64,000 nt of DNA from Bradyrhizobium sp. Gha (GTDB lineage: Bacteria > Pseudomonadota > Alphaproteobacteria > Rhizobiales > Xanthobacteraceae), in the NCBI RefSeq assembly GCF_900113735.1, contig NZ_FOQM01000009.1, positions 115,618 through 179,617 of the forward strand, read 5' to 3'. Below, in pieces: positions 26,938 to 36,129 of the stretch. Under the pieces are notes generated by a model, which saw only the letters and a list, made by a program, of their open reading frames with translations, was not told the origin of the DNA and did no database searches. Every line of letters begins with the position of its first letter. Position 1 is the first letter of the stretch. The position numbers were made by a program, and so were the translations under genes.

Positions 26938-27939
26938 TTAAGAGAAAGTCTCGGTTTGCGACGCAGGCGCCACAGAGAACTTTTTGAATCCTATGAACTT
27001 ATGGGCGAGCGCGATGAACGGTCGCTCAATTGCAAAGCAGGTCACGAGCGACGCACTCAGACTAATGGCCACGAAGGTCGGGATGTGGCTCGGAAGATGC
27101 TGCTTCGTCTTCCAAATATAGTCGATAACAATGGGGTGTAGGAGATACGCCGAATAAGAGATCGCTCCGATACCTTGCATGATCGGCAACGAAGCGCGCG
27201 GCGGCCGTTGGAGCCAGTGGCAGATTAGCACACCCGTCGCGAGCGCCGCATATGTCCCCTGGAAGTAGCCACCGAAGTTGCGAGCCGTGATCGGGACCGC
27301 TACACAGATCGCGAGAACCGCGAGAGCCGAATTGAACGCGATATGGCTTGCAAGAAACTCTGGCACTTTCCGATTATCAACCAAAAGAGCGATAATCACC
27401 CCAATGAGAAACTGATGATAGTAGGCCAGGGTCAGCGACTCAGTGTGATTGAGCCGAGCGGCGATGCTTACGACCATTAGAATGAGAAAGAAAGTTACGG
27501 GGTAACCAGTTCTTCGCGCGATGAAGAGAAGCGCTGGGAACGTGATGTAAAACCAGAACTCGACAGCGAGGCTCCATAGAACGCCGACGCTGTATCCAAA
27601 CCATACTCCAAAGTCTGAGGTGAACGTGAGAAGGCCCGGCATCTGCAGGAGAAATTTGTCTGCGTCGTCGCGATAGAGCCAGAGCCACACGATCAGGATC
27701 TGCGCTACATACATTGGGTAGATCCGCGCAGCTCGACGGACCCAAAACCTCACTACGTTCGGAATTGTCAGCATCCCATCGCGTAGGAGAATGCTACAGA
27801 TCAGATAGCCGCTAATGACGAAGAACACGCTGACCCCGATAGCCCCTCCCGGAGCCGTCGATGGGCTCGCATGCCCCACCATCACGAACAAAACGGCAAC
27901 GGCCCTCAGCCAGTCCAGATATTCGACGCGTTGTTCCAT
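26938..27939 (-). CDS. Membrane acyltransferase (acyltransferase 3 family)
   Basis: A 333-aa inner-membrane protein with about ten hydrophobic segments. It starts MEQRVEYLDWLRAVAVLFVM, and GHASPS contains the catalytic-type His of this family; GVSVFFVISGYLI is the signature that follows. Such enzymes move acetyl or other acyl groups onto periplasmic or lipid-linked sugars. ATG 27939 fits the family start; an in-frame extension to 28032 is unconserved. It stands alone, so the acceptor may be the polysaccharide made further downstream. Confidence 0.88.
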   Translation of the reverse strand: MEQRVEYLDWLRAVAVLFVMVGHASPSTAPGGAIGVSVFFVISGYLICSILLRDGMLTIPNVVRFWVRRAARIYPMYVAQILIVWLWLYRDDADKFLLQMPGLLTFTSDFGVWFGYSVGVLWSLAVEFWFYITFPALLFIARRTGYPVTFFLILMVVSIAARLNHTESLTLAYYHQFLIGVIIALLVDNRKVPEFLASHIAFNSALAVLAICVAVPITARNFGGYFQGTYAALATGVLICHWLQRPPRASLPIMQGIGAISYSAYLLHPIVIDYIWKTKQHLPSHIPTFVAISLSASLVTCFAIERPFIALAHKFIGFKKFSVAPASQTETFS

Positions 27940-28030
27940 GCCCCGCCCTGCCGAGCAAAAGGATACCTCGCCAACTGAGGCGCGAGTAAGGTCACCGTGA
28001 CTGACCGTCGCCCATTCTTGCGACGGGAAC

Positions 28031-28076
28031 AACCCGAGCGGACGGCAGTTTGAAACCCGAGCGGACGGCAGTTTGA
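28031..28076. repeat. Exact tandem duplication of 23 bases
   Basis: AACCCGAGCGGACGGCAGTT plus TGA occurs twice in a row (28031-28053 and 28054-28076) without a mismatch, just upstream of the small secreted protein gene. It looks like a recent slippage duplication and may fall in that gene's promoter or leader. Confidence 0.85.
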
Positions 28077-28104
28077 AATTGTAGTTTTAAAGGGAGGTAT
28101 GGCC

Positions 28105-28389
28105 GTGAAGCGATATGTTTTGGCCCTGGCCGCATTGGTAGCGCTGACCGCGGGCGAGATCACTTCGGCGAAGGCCGTGGAATTTGATGTCGGCCCGGGC
28201 GGGGTTTACGTCGGTCGGCACCGCTATCGTGACTACGATCCGGACCGCTATTACGGTTCTTATAACCGATATGGTGGCGACAGTTGCGGTATGTGGCTTC
28301 ACGAATGTGCGCGCTCGTACGGTAGGGGCACCCGTCTGTACGAAATCTGCCTGCAACGGCCCGCAGCAGTCGAAGCCTGCGGGCGCTAA
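28105..28389 (+). CDS. Small secreted protein, Tyr/Gly/Arg-rich
   Basis: 94 aa from GTG 28105. GGGAGG at 28092-28097 is seven bases upstream, whereas ATG 28099 would be almost touching it, so the GTG is preferred. A signal peptide (KRYVLALAALVALTAGEI) cleaves near AKA-VEF. The mature part has VGPGGVYVGRHRYRDYD and two Cys (SCGMWLHECAR) that may pair, plus a further pair near the end. Short proteins of this style are common in bradyrhizobia; function unknown. Confidence 0.65.
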   Translation: MKRYVLALAALVALTAGEITSAKAVEFDVGPGGVYVGRHRYRDYDPDRYYGSYNRYGGDSCGMWLHECARSYGRGTRLYEICLQRPAAVEACGR

Positions 28390-28484
28390 CAGCAGGCTCC
28401 GCTAACGTTGCCCGCGCTGCGATAAGACGCGAGTGTCTCGTTCGCCTTTACGGGCGGAACCCTGCGTGGCCGGAGTCCCCGTAA

Positions 28485-28589
28485 GGTGTTCTGGCGAACG
28501 GCTTGGTCGGCTCAATCGCGACGCTGACGATCGTGCTGCTGTTCTGGCCGGTGATAGAGGATTTGCTTGCGCGCTTCGGACGGACATAG
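28485..28589 (+). pseudogene. Relic of a tctA C-terminus
   Basis: After one base is restored near 28494, the frame reads ANGLVGSIATLTIVLLFWPV then IEDLLARFGRT and a TAG stop. This matches the last codons of intact tctA (22079-22190: NGLVGSITTLAIVLLFWPAI) but is well diverged, so it comes from a second, lost tripartite transporter rather than a recent copy. Nothing upstream of it belongs to tctA. Confidence 0.75.
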
Positions 28590-28687
28590 CGGCCGAACGC
28601 ATATCGCACTAGGAAGCAGCTCTATCCCTGAATGTTTAAACGGCATGCGCGTCCCGCACAATCGGCTGGTCATGCCGAAGAAATAGC

Positions 28688-29371
28688 TCAGGCGGTGCCA
28701 AAGGCGACATATTGGGCGCCGAGCGGAATGCGCCTCAAGGCGCCCTCGACGCGGCGTGCCGGCTCTGCCTCCCAGGGCAACAGTAGGAAATGATGCGCGC
28801 CGATCTCCCGCAGATCGCTGGCCGCCATCAATCTCCGCGCCTTGCGAGCGCTGAGCAAGACAGCGTCGCGATCGAATTCGCAGCGGGCAACGGCGAGGCG
28901 GGCAAGCGGATTGAGGGGGTTGTGCTCGATGATGCAGGCCAATCCCCCAGGGCGCACCACGCGCCGCATCTCATTGACGAAATGCGTCCATTGGGCAGGC
29001 GCGACGTGGTGCAGCACGCAAATCGCGGTTACGAGATCGAAGTTGCCGTCGTCGAAGGGAAAGTTCCTGCCGTCGAAGGTACGGTAGTCGCCGCCGGGAT
29101 TGTCGGCGCGCGCTTGCTCGATGCTGGCCGATGAAACATCGAGACCTGTCAGGCTGCCGACGATGCCGCGCAGCAGCGGATGAAAGCTGCCGACGCCGCA
29201 ACCGACGTCGAGCATTGCGGGTCTTGCCGATCCGAGTCGCCGCGCGATTAGTTCACGCAGGAGGTCGGCTTTGGGGCGCATGAAGAAACTGTGGGGTAGG
29301 CCCGAGAAGTCGATCGATGACTGGACGACGTCACGGTAGTTGCTGCGGTACTGGTCGAAAAGCTCGCTCAT
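28688..29371 (-). CDS. SAM-dependent methyltransferase (type 11)
   Basis: 227 aa, class I fold. The SAM-binding loop is LDVGCGVGSFHPLL near residue 55, then GLDVSSASIEQA, the DG acidic contact (YRTFDGRNFPFDDGNFD) and ICVLHHV. VVRPGGLACIIEHNP is the post-motif strand. It follows a polyprenyl-phosphate glycosyltransferase gene by six bases, so it may methylate a lipid-linked or glycan intermediate. Confidence 0.87.
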   Translation of the reverse strand: MSELFDQYRSNYRDVVQSSIDFSGLPHSFFMRPKADLLRELIARRLGSARPAMLDVGCGVGSFHPLLRGIVGSLTGLDVSSASIEQARADNPGGDYRTFDGRNFPFDDGNFDLVTAICVLHHVAPAQWTHFVNEMRRVVRPGGLACIIEHNPLNPLARLAVARCEFDRDAVLLSARKARRLMAASDLREIGAHHFLLLPWEAEPARRVEGALRRIPLGAQYVAFGTA

Positions 29372-29377
29372 CTGGGC

Positions 29378-30379
29378 TCACTGTCGATACATGGCGTGAG
29401 CTGCGGCGTTCGCCGGCGCAGCCTGTGCGCGATCGAAGCCCAACCGCTTCTGCACGACGTAGAGCGGACGGTGTTTCACCTCGGCGTGAATGCGGCCTAT
29501 GTAGAGTCCGACGATGCCCGTCATGAGCATGTTCAGTCCGCACAGGAGCGAGATGACGACGATGGTCGAGGACCAGCCGGCGACCAGGTGGCTGTCCTTG
29601 GTCACCCACAGCGCCAGCACCCAGCCGCCGTAAAGCAGCGCCAAGCAAGACACCACGAGCCCACACCAGATCGCCAGACGCAAGGGCACATCAGAAAAGC
29701 CGAGCGCTGCGGTCAACGCGAGACGCGTCATCTTGAGCAGCGGATATTTTGTTTCGCCGGCCGCGCGCTCAAGGCGATGGAAAGTCACTTCAGTCTGCCG
29801 GAAGCCGAGCCAGGCGATCATGCCGCGCACGAAGCGGTCCCGCTCCGGCATCTGACGCAGCGCGTCGAGCACCTTGCGATCGATGAGGCGGAAGTCACCG
29901 ACGTCGGCCGGAATCCGAACCGAGGTCATGCGCCCGAGTATCCGGTAGAACAGGTGGGCCGTCGTGCGCTTGAACCGGCTTTCGCCAGCGCGCGACAGGC
30001 GCCGCGCATAGACGACTTCGTAACCTTCTTCCCATTTGGCGATCAGTTGCTCCACGACCTCAGGCGGGTCCTGCAGGTCGGCATCCATAACAACGATCGC
30101 GTGGCCCTGCGCCGCGTCCATGCCGGCGGTGATGGCGACCTGGTGGCCGAAATTGCGTGACAGCCCGATCAAACGGTAGCGCGGGTCGCGCTTGACGAGT
30201 GCTTCCAGCACGATGGGACCGCAATCGCTGCTGCCATCGTCCACAAAGATGACCTCCGTAGCCCCGATGAGCCGGGTCAGCAGCAGGTCGAGCCGGCGCA
30301 GCAAGACCGGTAGAACGGCCTCCTCATTGAAGACCGGGACAATGATGCTGTAGCTGACCTGCCGGGAATCGATCGCCAT
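29378..30379 (-). CDS. Polyprenyl-phosphate glycosyltransferase (DPM1/GtrB/ArnC type)
   Basis: A 333-aa family 2 glycosyltransferase. SIIVPVFNEEAVLPVLL starts the GT-A fold, VDDGSSD and VVMDADLQDPPEVV bind the nucleotide sugar and metal, and RNFGHQVAI is typical. Two C-terminal membrane helices (about 235-300) anchor it. It would move a sugar from a nucleotide donor to undecaprenyl phosphate for use outside the membrane. ATG 30379 (MAIDSRQVSYS) matches the family; upstream in-frame sequence is unconserved. It forms a two-gene unit with the methyltransferase. Confidence 0.9.
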   Translation of the reverse strand: MAIDSRQVSYSIIVPVFNEEAVLPVLLRRLDLLLTRLIGATEVIFVDDGSSDCGPIVLEALVKRDPRYRLIGLSRNFGHQVAITAGMDAAQGHAIVVMDADLQDPPEVVEQLIAKWEEGYEVVYARRLSRAGESRFKRTTAHLFYRILGRMTSVRIPADVGDFRLIDRKVLDALRQMPERDRFVRGMIAWLGFRQTEVTFHRLERAAGETKYPLLKMTRLALTAALGFSDVPLRLAIWCGLVVSCLALLYGGWVLALWVTKDSHLVAGWSSTIVVISLLCGLNMLMTGIVGLYIGRIHAEVKHRPLYVVQKRLGFDRAQAAPANAAAHAMYRQ

Positions 30380-30599
30380 TGGGGTCCATTCCGTTTTGAA
30401 TGGGCGGAAATCTAGAGCGCCGGTGGTTAAAACGGCCTTGCCCGAACAACTAGGAACGGCTCGAACCGAGGCTCTTTTTTCGTGATTGGTCGGGAAGGGA
30501 GGGGGCAATCAGGCTGATCCGGCCGGACCGGGCCCCGAAGCGGCAGGCATCCAAAATGACATCCACTGGGGAGGCTGCCCCTACCGTGAGCGCCCTAGT

Positions 30600-31793
30600 C
30601 TAGACGACGCCCGCCCGCCTTAGTCTTTCGATCTCGTCATCGTAAAAGCCGAACTCCCTCAGCACCTCGTCCGTCTGCTCGCCGAATTCCGGCGGGCGTG
30701 CCACCATCCGGCTCGGCGTGCGCGACAGCGTCACGGGCTGGCCCACCAGACGGATGTGCCGGTCCTCGTCATTGGGCACGTCCTGCGCGATGCCGAGATG
30801 CTTGACCTGCGCGTCCTCGAACATCTGGTCGATTGCGTAGATCGGGCCGCAGGGCACGCCGGCCTCGTTGAGCTCGCGCACCCAGGTCCCGGTCGACTTC
30901 GTCACCGTGCGTTTCTCGATCTCGGCGTTGAGCGCATCGCGGTTCCTGGAGCGAGCAGGGGCCGTCGCGTAGTCGGGATGATCGTAGAGTTCCGGCGCGC
31001 CGATCGCCTGCGCGCAGCGCTCCCAGATCCGTCCCCCCGTGGTGGCGATGTTGATGTAGCCGTCCGAGGTCTTGAACACGCCGGTCGGAATGCTGGTCGG
31101 ATGGTTGTTGCCGGCCTGTTTGGCGACTTCCTTCTCCATCAGCCAGCGCGCTGCCTGGAAGTCGAGCATGAAGATCTGGGCCTGGAGCAGTGAGGTCTGC
31201 ACCCACTGGCCCTTGCCGGAGACCTCGCGCTCGAGCAGCGCGGTGAGGATGCCGATGGCGCAGAACAGCCCCGCGGTGAGGTCGGCGACGGGGATGCCGA
31301 CCCGCATCGGGCCTTGACCCGGCGCGCCGGTGATCGACATCAGTCCGCCCATGCCTTGCGCGATCTGATCGAAGCCCGGGCGCTTGTGATAGGGGCCGTC
31401 CTGGCCGAAACCGGAGATGCTGCCATAGACGATCCGCGGGTTGATCGCTGCGACGCTCTCATAATCGATGCCGAGCTTTTTTTTCACGTCGGGGCGGAAG
31501 TTCTCGACCACGACGTCGGCCTTGGCGGCGAGGCGCTTGAACACGGCAAGCCCGCGCTCGTCCTTCAGGTTCAGCGTCATCGCCCGCTTGTTGCGGTGCA
31601 AATTCTGGAAGTCCGCCCCGCGCCGCGGGCCGCCCGGTTGCTCGCCGCCGGAATCCTCGGCCAACGCGTCGATCTTGATCACCGTGGCGCCCCAGTCCGC
31701 GAGTTGCCGCACGCAGGTGGGCCCGGAGCGGACGCGGGTCAGATCGAGCACGGTGAAGCGCGACAGGGCTTCCGAGGCATGCGGAAAGGGCAT
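30600..31793 (-). CDS. Class III CoA-transferase (CaiB/BaiF family)
   Basis: A 397-aa cytoplasmic enzyme moving CoA between organic acids. LDLTRVRSGPTCVRQLADWG starts the Rossmann part; NKRAMTLNLKDERG, VVENFRPDVKKKLGIDYE and GFGQDGPY are family signatures, with the likely catalytic Asp in KRPGFDQIAQGMGG. ATG 31793 has GGAG nine bases upstream and is preferred over TTG 31814. Its neighbours are glycan genes, so it may be left over, with the tctA relic at 28485, from a former catabolic cluster. Confidence 0.9.
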   Translation of the reverse strand: MPFPHASEALSRFTVLDLTRVRSGPTCVRQLADWGATVIKIDALAEDSGGEQPGGPRRGADFQNLHRNKRAMTLNLKDERGLAVFKRLAAKADVVVENFRPDVKKKLGIDYESVAAINPRIVYGSISGFGQDGPYHKRPGFDQIAQGMGGLMSITGAPGQGPMRVGIPVADLTAGLFCAIGILTALLEREVSGKGQWVQTSLLQAQIFMLDFQAARWLMEKEVAKQAGNNHPTSIPTGVFKTSDGYINIATTGGRIWERCAQAIGAPELYDHPDYATAPARSRNRDALNAEIEKRTVTKSTGTWVRELNEAGVPCGPIYAIDQMFEDAQVKHLGIAQDVPNDEDRHIRLVGQPVTLSRTPSRMVARPPEFGEQTDEVLREFGFYDDEIERLRRAGVV

Positions 31794-32174
31794 CTTGAGT
31801 GGCTCCGGGAACAACTTGCCGCGCTACCATAGTGCCGAAACATCATGCGGCAAGCGCCGACTGACGCACCAATGCACCGACCTGGAGAAAATCTCGTGGA
31901 ACGAACCTTGTGCTCGGGATCGCGCTCACATCCAGGTGCGTGTGGTTGTGGTGACGTCGTGCCAGCCATCGGCGAGCGCGGCCGCAATGTGGGCCGGGCC
32001 GTGAGCGCAGTGCCAGGCTGCACGAGGGAACTCGCGTCGCCGGTATGCTGTTTTGTCAACTGCTTTGCCCCAAGAAACGGAAAATTAACTTGGTCGCGTT
32101 GAACCTTGGGGTCTAATGGTGTGGTACTTTGGAGCATCTCCCTTCGGAGCTGAACTCTAGTCGAGAGATGGCCG
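31794..32174. other. Divergent intergenic region before the metalloprotease
   Basis: About 380 bases with no supported gene. Promoters for the CoA-transferase and the metalloprotease should lie here; the part around 32040-32160 is AT-richer. I found no clear palindrome. Confidence 0.4.
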
Positions 32175-34388
32175 TTGAGATCGGACTCTACCCTGAACGA
32201 AGATCTGGTCTCCGACGATCCATTTTACACGGTCGTTGGTAATAGCATCCAGGGAAGTTACATCCCGGCGGGTTCGGCAGGCTCGGGCTCTGGAGGGACG
32301 ACCCCCGGCTCGGTCGTGTCGGTCACCACTGGCGGCATCACCATCAATCTCATTCTCGATGCGGCTGCGCAGGCTGCGCCGGCCAGCTTCAAGAATGGCC
32401 TGCAGCAGGCGGTCGCGATCCTGGCAGCCAACATTACCGACAAGATCACCGTTAACATCAATATCGACTACAGTGGCACAGGCGGCGGTGCAGCGGCTGG
32501 GCCCGACAACGGCCTCTACGAGAATTATTCGTGGGTCCACTCGCAGCTGGTGAACAACGCCAGCTCGGGCGACACCACGTTTAATAGCCTTCCGAGCGGG
32601 ACAGCGATCCAGGGACAGTCGAACGTCGCGGCCTGGAATGCGCAGCTGAAGCTTTGGGGTGTCGTTGGTGCCAACGACACAACGACCGACGACGCCAGCG
32701 CGAATTTTTCCACCGACATCAATCCTAGCCTGCTGGTTGGCGTCGCCCTACATGAGCTGACGCACGCGATGGGGCGCGTGCCCTATGGTTCGGCGCCCGA
32801 CGTCTTTGACCTATACCGGTTCACAAGCCCCGGCGTTCGCTTGTTTCAGGGAGGCGCAACAGCGCCAGCCGCGTATTTTTCATTGGACGGCGGTACTACC
32901 AAGATCGCCGATTACGGTCAGAGCTCGGACCCGAGCGACTTCCTGAACAGCGGCGTGCAGGGGCCGAATGATCCCTTCAACGAGTACTACACCGGCAGCA
33001 CCACTCAAGGTCTGACATCTGTTGATCTGAAGCAGCTGGATGCGCTCGGATTTCACCTCACCATCAGCAATCCGGTCGTGATCGAGTCCTATGGTTTCAC
33101 GACCCTTGTTGAGGCTGGCAGCAACTACTTCATGAACGCGACGACCGGCGGCGCGGGCCCGTCCGTCAAATACGGCGGTTCGGCATACGTAGCCGGGCAG
33201 TTCGGCGCTTGGTCTCCGATCGGAGCCGAAGCGATTTCGGGCGGCTACGAAGTGGCCTGGAAGAGCGGATCTCAGTTTACGATCTGGTATACGGATAGCG
33301 GCGGCAACTACACGTCAAACGCTGGTTCGCTCGCGTCGAACAGCACCAGTTTGGAAGCGTTTGAGACGAGCTTTCATCAGGATCTGAACGGCGATGGAAC
33401 GATTGGAATTCCAGCAACGACGATCGAGTCATATGGCTCGACGAGCCTTGTTCAGGTTAGCAACAATTACTTCTTCAACCCCATAGGGGGAGGAACAGGA
33501 CCAGAATTCAGCTACGGAGGATCTCCCGTCGCGCAAGGTCAGTTTGGCGCTTGGTCACCGGTCGGAGCGGAAGTGATTTCGGGTGGCTACGAAGTGGCTT
33601 GGAAGAGCGGATCTCAGTTCACAATTTGGTATACGGACAGCGGCGGCAACTACACGTCAAACGTTGGTTCGCTCGCGGCGAACAGCGCCAGCTTGGAAGC
33701 GTTTGAGACGAGCTTTCATCAGGATCTGAATGGCGATGGCACGATCGGAACTCCGGCAGAAACCGCGGGGACAACAACAATCGAATCATATGGCGCGACG
33801 AGCCTGGTTCAGGTTGGCAACACTTACTTCTTCAACCCCGTAGGGGGAGGAACAGGACCAGAATTCAGTTACGGAGGATCTCCCGTCGCGCAAGGTCAGT
33901 TTGGCGCTTGGTCACCGGTCGGAGCGGAAGCGATTTCGGGTGGCTACGAAGTGGCCTGGAAGAGCGGATCCCAGTTCACGATTTGGTATACGGATATCAG
34001 CGGAAAATACACGTCGAACGCTGGATCGCTCGCGGGCAACAGCACCAGTTTGGAGACCTTTGAGACGAGCTTTCATCAGGATTTGAATGGAGACGGCATC
34101 TTAGGAGTCGCAGCACAGGTCTCCGCACACTCAAATCTCAGTGTTGAACGGCAAGTTGTCTCCCCTCTTCCCGCGGGCGAGCAATTCCATTTTGGACAGG
34201 GCCAAGAAATTTTGCTCGCTCGGTCCAGCGCGCGCGATCTGGCTCAGTTCGATTGGACTGACGGTAGCCACTTGCATTCATTGCACGTCAACCCAGTTGA
34301 AGTCCTGCCAACCCACGATGCCCTGAGCACATGGTATGAACTCGCCCGTAGCATAACTGAGGACCACGGGCACCTGCTGTTCACGTAA
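32175..34388 (+). CDS. Secreted-type metalloprotease with three Ca-binding-like repeats
   Basis: 737 aa. Residues about 45-300 are a zinc-protease-like domain with HELTHAMGR (193-201), where the two His and Glu fit HExxH. The family resembles the NF038122 group of predicted metalloproteases. Residues 303-411, 417-525 and 536-644 are three near-identical repeats, each starting IESYG, containing WKSGSQFTIWYTD and ending FHQDLNGDGTIG, a dockerin/EF-hand-like calcium loop. A unique 93-residue tail follows. There is no N-terminal signal peptide, so export by a type I system through a C-terminal signal is plausible. The start TTG 32175 is uncertain (GAGAG seven bases upstream). The gene ends one base from an acyltransferase on the other strand. 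Confidence 0.8.
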   Translation: MRSDSTLNEDLVSDDPFYTVVGNSIQGSYIPAGSAGSGSGGTTPGSVVSVTTGGITINLILDAAAQAAPASFKNGLQQAVAILAANITDKITVNINIDYSGTGGGAAAGPDNGLYENYSWVHSQLVNNASSGDTTFNSLPSGTAIQGQSNVAAWNAQLKLWGVVGANDTTTDDASANFSTDINPSLLVGVALHELTHAMGRVPYGSAPDVFDLYRFTSPGVRLFQGGATAPAAYFSLDGGTTKIADYGQSSDPSDFLNSGVQGPNDPFNEYYTGSTTQGLTSVDLKQLDALGFHLTISNPVVIESYGFTTLVEAGSNYFMNATTGGAGPSVKYGGSAYVAGQFGAWSPIGAEAISGGYEVAWKSGSQFTIWYTDSGGNYTSNAGSLASNSTSLEAFETSFHQDLNGDGTIGIPATTIESYGSTSLVQVSNNYFFNPIGGGTGPEFSYGGSPVAQGQFGAWSPVGAEVISGGYEVAWKSGSQFTIWYTDSGGNYTSNVGSLAANSASLEAFETSFHQDLNGDGTIGTPAETAGTTTIESYGATSLVQVGNTYFFNPVGGGTGPEFSYGGSPVAQGQFGAWSPVGAEAISGGYEVAWKSGSQFTIWYTDISGKYTSNAGSLAGNSTSLETFETSFHQDLNGDGILGVAAQVSAHSNLSVERQVVSPLPAGEQFHFGQGQEILLARSSARDLAQFDWTDGSHLHSLHVNPVEVLPTHDALSTWYELARSITEDHGHLLFT
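33081..34106 (+). repeat. Three tandem in-gene repeats of about 327 bases
   Basis: Units at 33081-33407, 33423-33749 and 33780-34106. Units 2 and 3 share long identical stretches (for example around 33500-33560 and 33857-33917), more alike than either is to unit 1, so the third arose by a recent duplication. Linkers are 15 and 30 bases. Copy number may vary between strains. Confidence 0.85.
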
Positions 34389-34389
34389 C

Positions 34390-35541
34390 CTAAGCGATTG
34401 CCCTTTTTTGATACGGCCCATAGCTAAATTGACGAGCCCAATTCAAAATGGGCTTTTCCACGAAATTGTAGGAAATCCAGCAGAGCACGATCGTGCATAC
34501 GAAGGCGGCAGTGAGCAAACTTAGGTCCTCTAGAGTTTGCAGGCGTTCTCCTCGCCGCATCGCAATGAAGAACAGCCCAATCACCATTGGGTGGAATAGA
34601 TATACAGAATAAGAGATCGTCCCGAAAAACCGGAGCGGTGCGCAGTGCAGTACTCGAAGCCTGCCGTGATCTCTGTTCAAGAGGATGACTATTATTGCAG
34701 TCCCATACAACAGGCCAAGATACAAGTGACCCCAATAATACATCGTGTCCGCGGGTTGCTTAGAATACAGGACGAGGAAGAACGGGATCGCCCCCACACA
34801 GAGAGTCAGAACTAATGTGATCAGAGGGCGTCGCTTATTCAACCACGCGAGACTTTGTTCTCGCCTAAATGCCATGGCGATCAGTCCTCCCAGACAAAGC
34901 TCATCAAGTCGTAGCAATGTGTTCACATAAGGAGCGAAATGATTGTCGGGATACTTCAGATGAAAATACGCACGCGCCGCAGCTGAGATTGCGCCGGTCG
35001 CCCAAAGAATGATCCTTAAGCGGGACACTGGTGTCAGATAGACGACAACGGGGAAAACTAGGTAAAATTGCTCTTCGATCGCAACTGACCAAGTAACGCT
35101 GGACGCGCTCGGTCCCCATTCATTGTGGAAGGACATATACCAATTTTGCAAGAAGAGAAGGTAGGTCACGGGACTTATATCTGCATTGAAATAAGTGTTT
35201 GCGGGAAGGCACAAAGTGAACCCCCAAAAGAATAGGAGCAGTATGAGATAGGGGGGCAATATTCTCGCTGCACGACGCAGGTAAAACGTCGCGAAGTAGC
35301 TCTCTTTCTCGCGTTTATCGACAAGAATTCCAATGATCAAAAAACCGGAGAGCACAAAGAACAAGTCAACGCCCGTGCGACCAAATATCAGAATGCTAGA
35401 GAGCCATGCGGATGCGCTGCCTAGGCTAGGTGAGATGACAGCTCCAATGAAATGCCAGAGAAGGACCATCAGCACTGCGACGCCTCTGATGCCAGTCAGC
35501 TCGACGATGTGCTGTTCAGAGGAAAGAATTGCGTTCCCCAT
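34390..35541 (-). CDS. Membrane acyltransferase (acyltransferase 3 family)
   Basis: A 383-aa protein with about ten membrane segments. It starts MGNAILSSEQHIVELTGIRG, then VLLWHFIGAV (family His) and GVDLFFVLSGFLIIGILVD. WSVAIEEQFYLVFPVVVYL contains the conserved Glu-Glu region. ATG 35541 has GGGAG five bases upstream; an ATG at 35580 lacks one. It is the second of three such enzymes in the window and probably acylates a surface glycan. Confidence 0.9.
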   Translation of the reverse strand: MGNAILSSEQHIVELTGIRGVAVLMVLLWHFIGAVISPSLGSASAWLSSILIFGRTGVDLFFVLSGFLIIGILVDKREKESYFATFYLRRAARILPPYLILLLFFWGFTLCLPANTYFNADISPVTYLLFLQNWYMSFHNEWGPSASSVTWSVAIEEQFYLVFPVVVYLTPVSRLRIILWATGAISAAARAYFHLKYPDNHFAPYVNTLLRLDELCLGGLIAMAFRREQSLAWLNKRRPLITLVLTLCVGAIPFFLVLYSKQPADTMYYWGHLYLGLLYGTAIIVILLNRDHGRLRVLHCAPLRFFGTISYSVYLFHPMVIGLFFIAMRRGERLQTLEDLSLLTAAFVCTIVLCWISYNFVEKPILNWARQFSYGPYQKRAIA

Positions 35542-36129
35542 GATTTCTCCCAAAAACCGTTTAGGCGCGGCTAGCGACATTCCGATCGGGTGATAGATCT
35601 AATCGCGGAATCTAGCCCAGCCGGGTTCAAGTTATAGAAAGTCGGTCGACCCAGATGAATAGCGCTCATCGTTGCGGATCTTCTAGTTTCGAAAATGAAC
35701 GAGCTCGCTTTTGACGATATGAAGAAGCCGTTGCTCGGGGGCTTGTCGAATCGATCGATGCTAGCACAGCACAAATCATCGCACCGGATTGCGCGTTGCG
35801 GCGGTTCTTGATGGAGCGGGAGCTCATGTCAGACGTCCGCACCCAGCGTCGCAGCACTGAGCCGTGTAGATTCGAGCTCTCTTTGGTCGCCGATGTGATC
35901 GGCGCGTCCACACCCCAGCTCACCTGGCCCTCCTCGGTGAACGACCGACCATGAGGTTCTTTCCATTCTTGGGCTTAATGCAGCTCTCTCTCTTCGGAAA
36001 GGTCCAACCTGGGTTGCTCCGGTTGAGTCTTGGAAAGATAGGCGTTTGGCTTGGGCTATTGATGTCGATTAGGATTGCGCGCTGATCGTTTAAGTGTCGA
36101 CGGCGAGGTTGCCGGTATGTCATGACCAC
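35542..36129. other. Gene-poor stretch between acyltransferase and Kelch-like gene
   Basis: About 590 bases. A plus-strand frame between 35690 and 35940 reads RYEEAVARGLVESIDASTA and later FLMERELMSDVRTQRRS but is cut by a stop at its start and has no recognised family; it may be a decayed gene. Nothing else is supported. Confidence 0.35.

Noticed and set aside
22079..28589. Calling 22.2-28.6 kb a proven integrative island bounded by tctA direct repeats
   Set aside because: The two tctA tails are too diverged to be an attachment-site duplication and no integrase gene lies between them.
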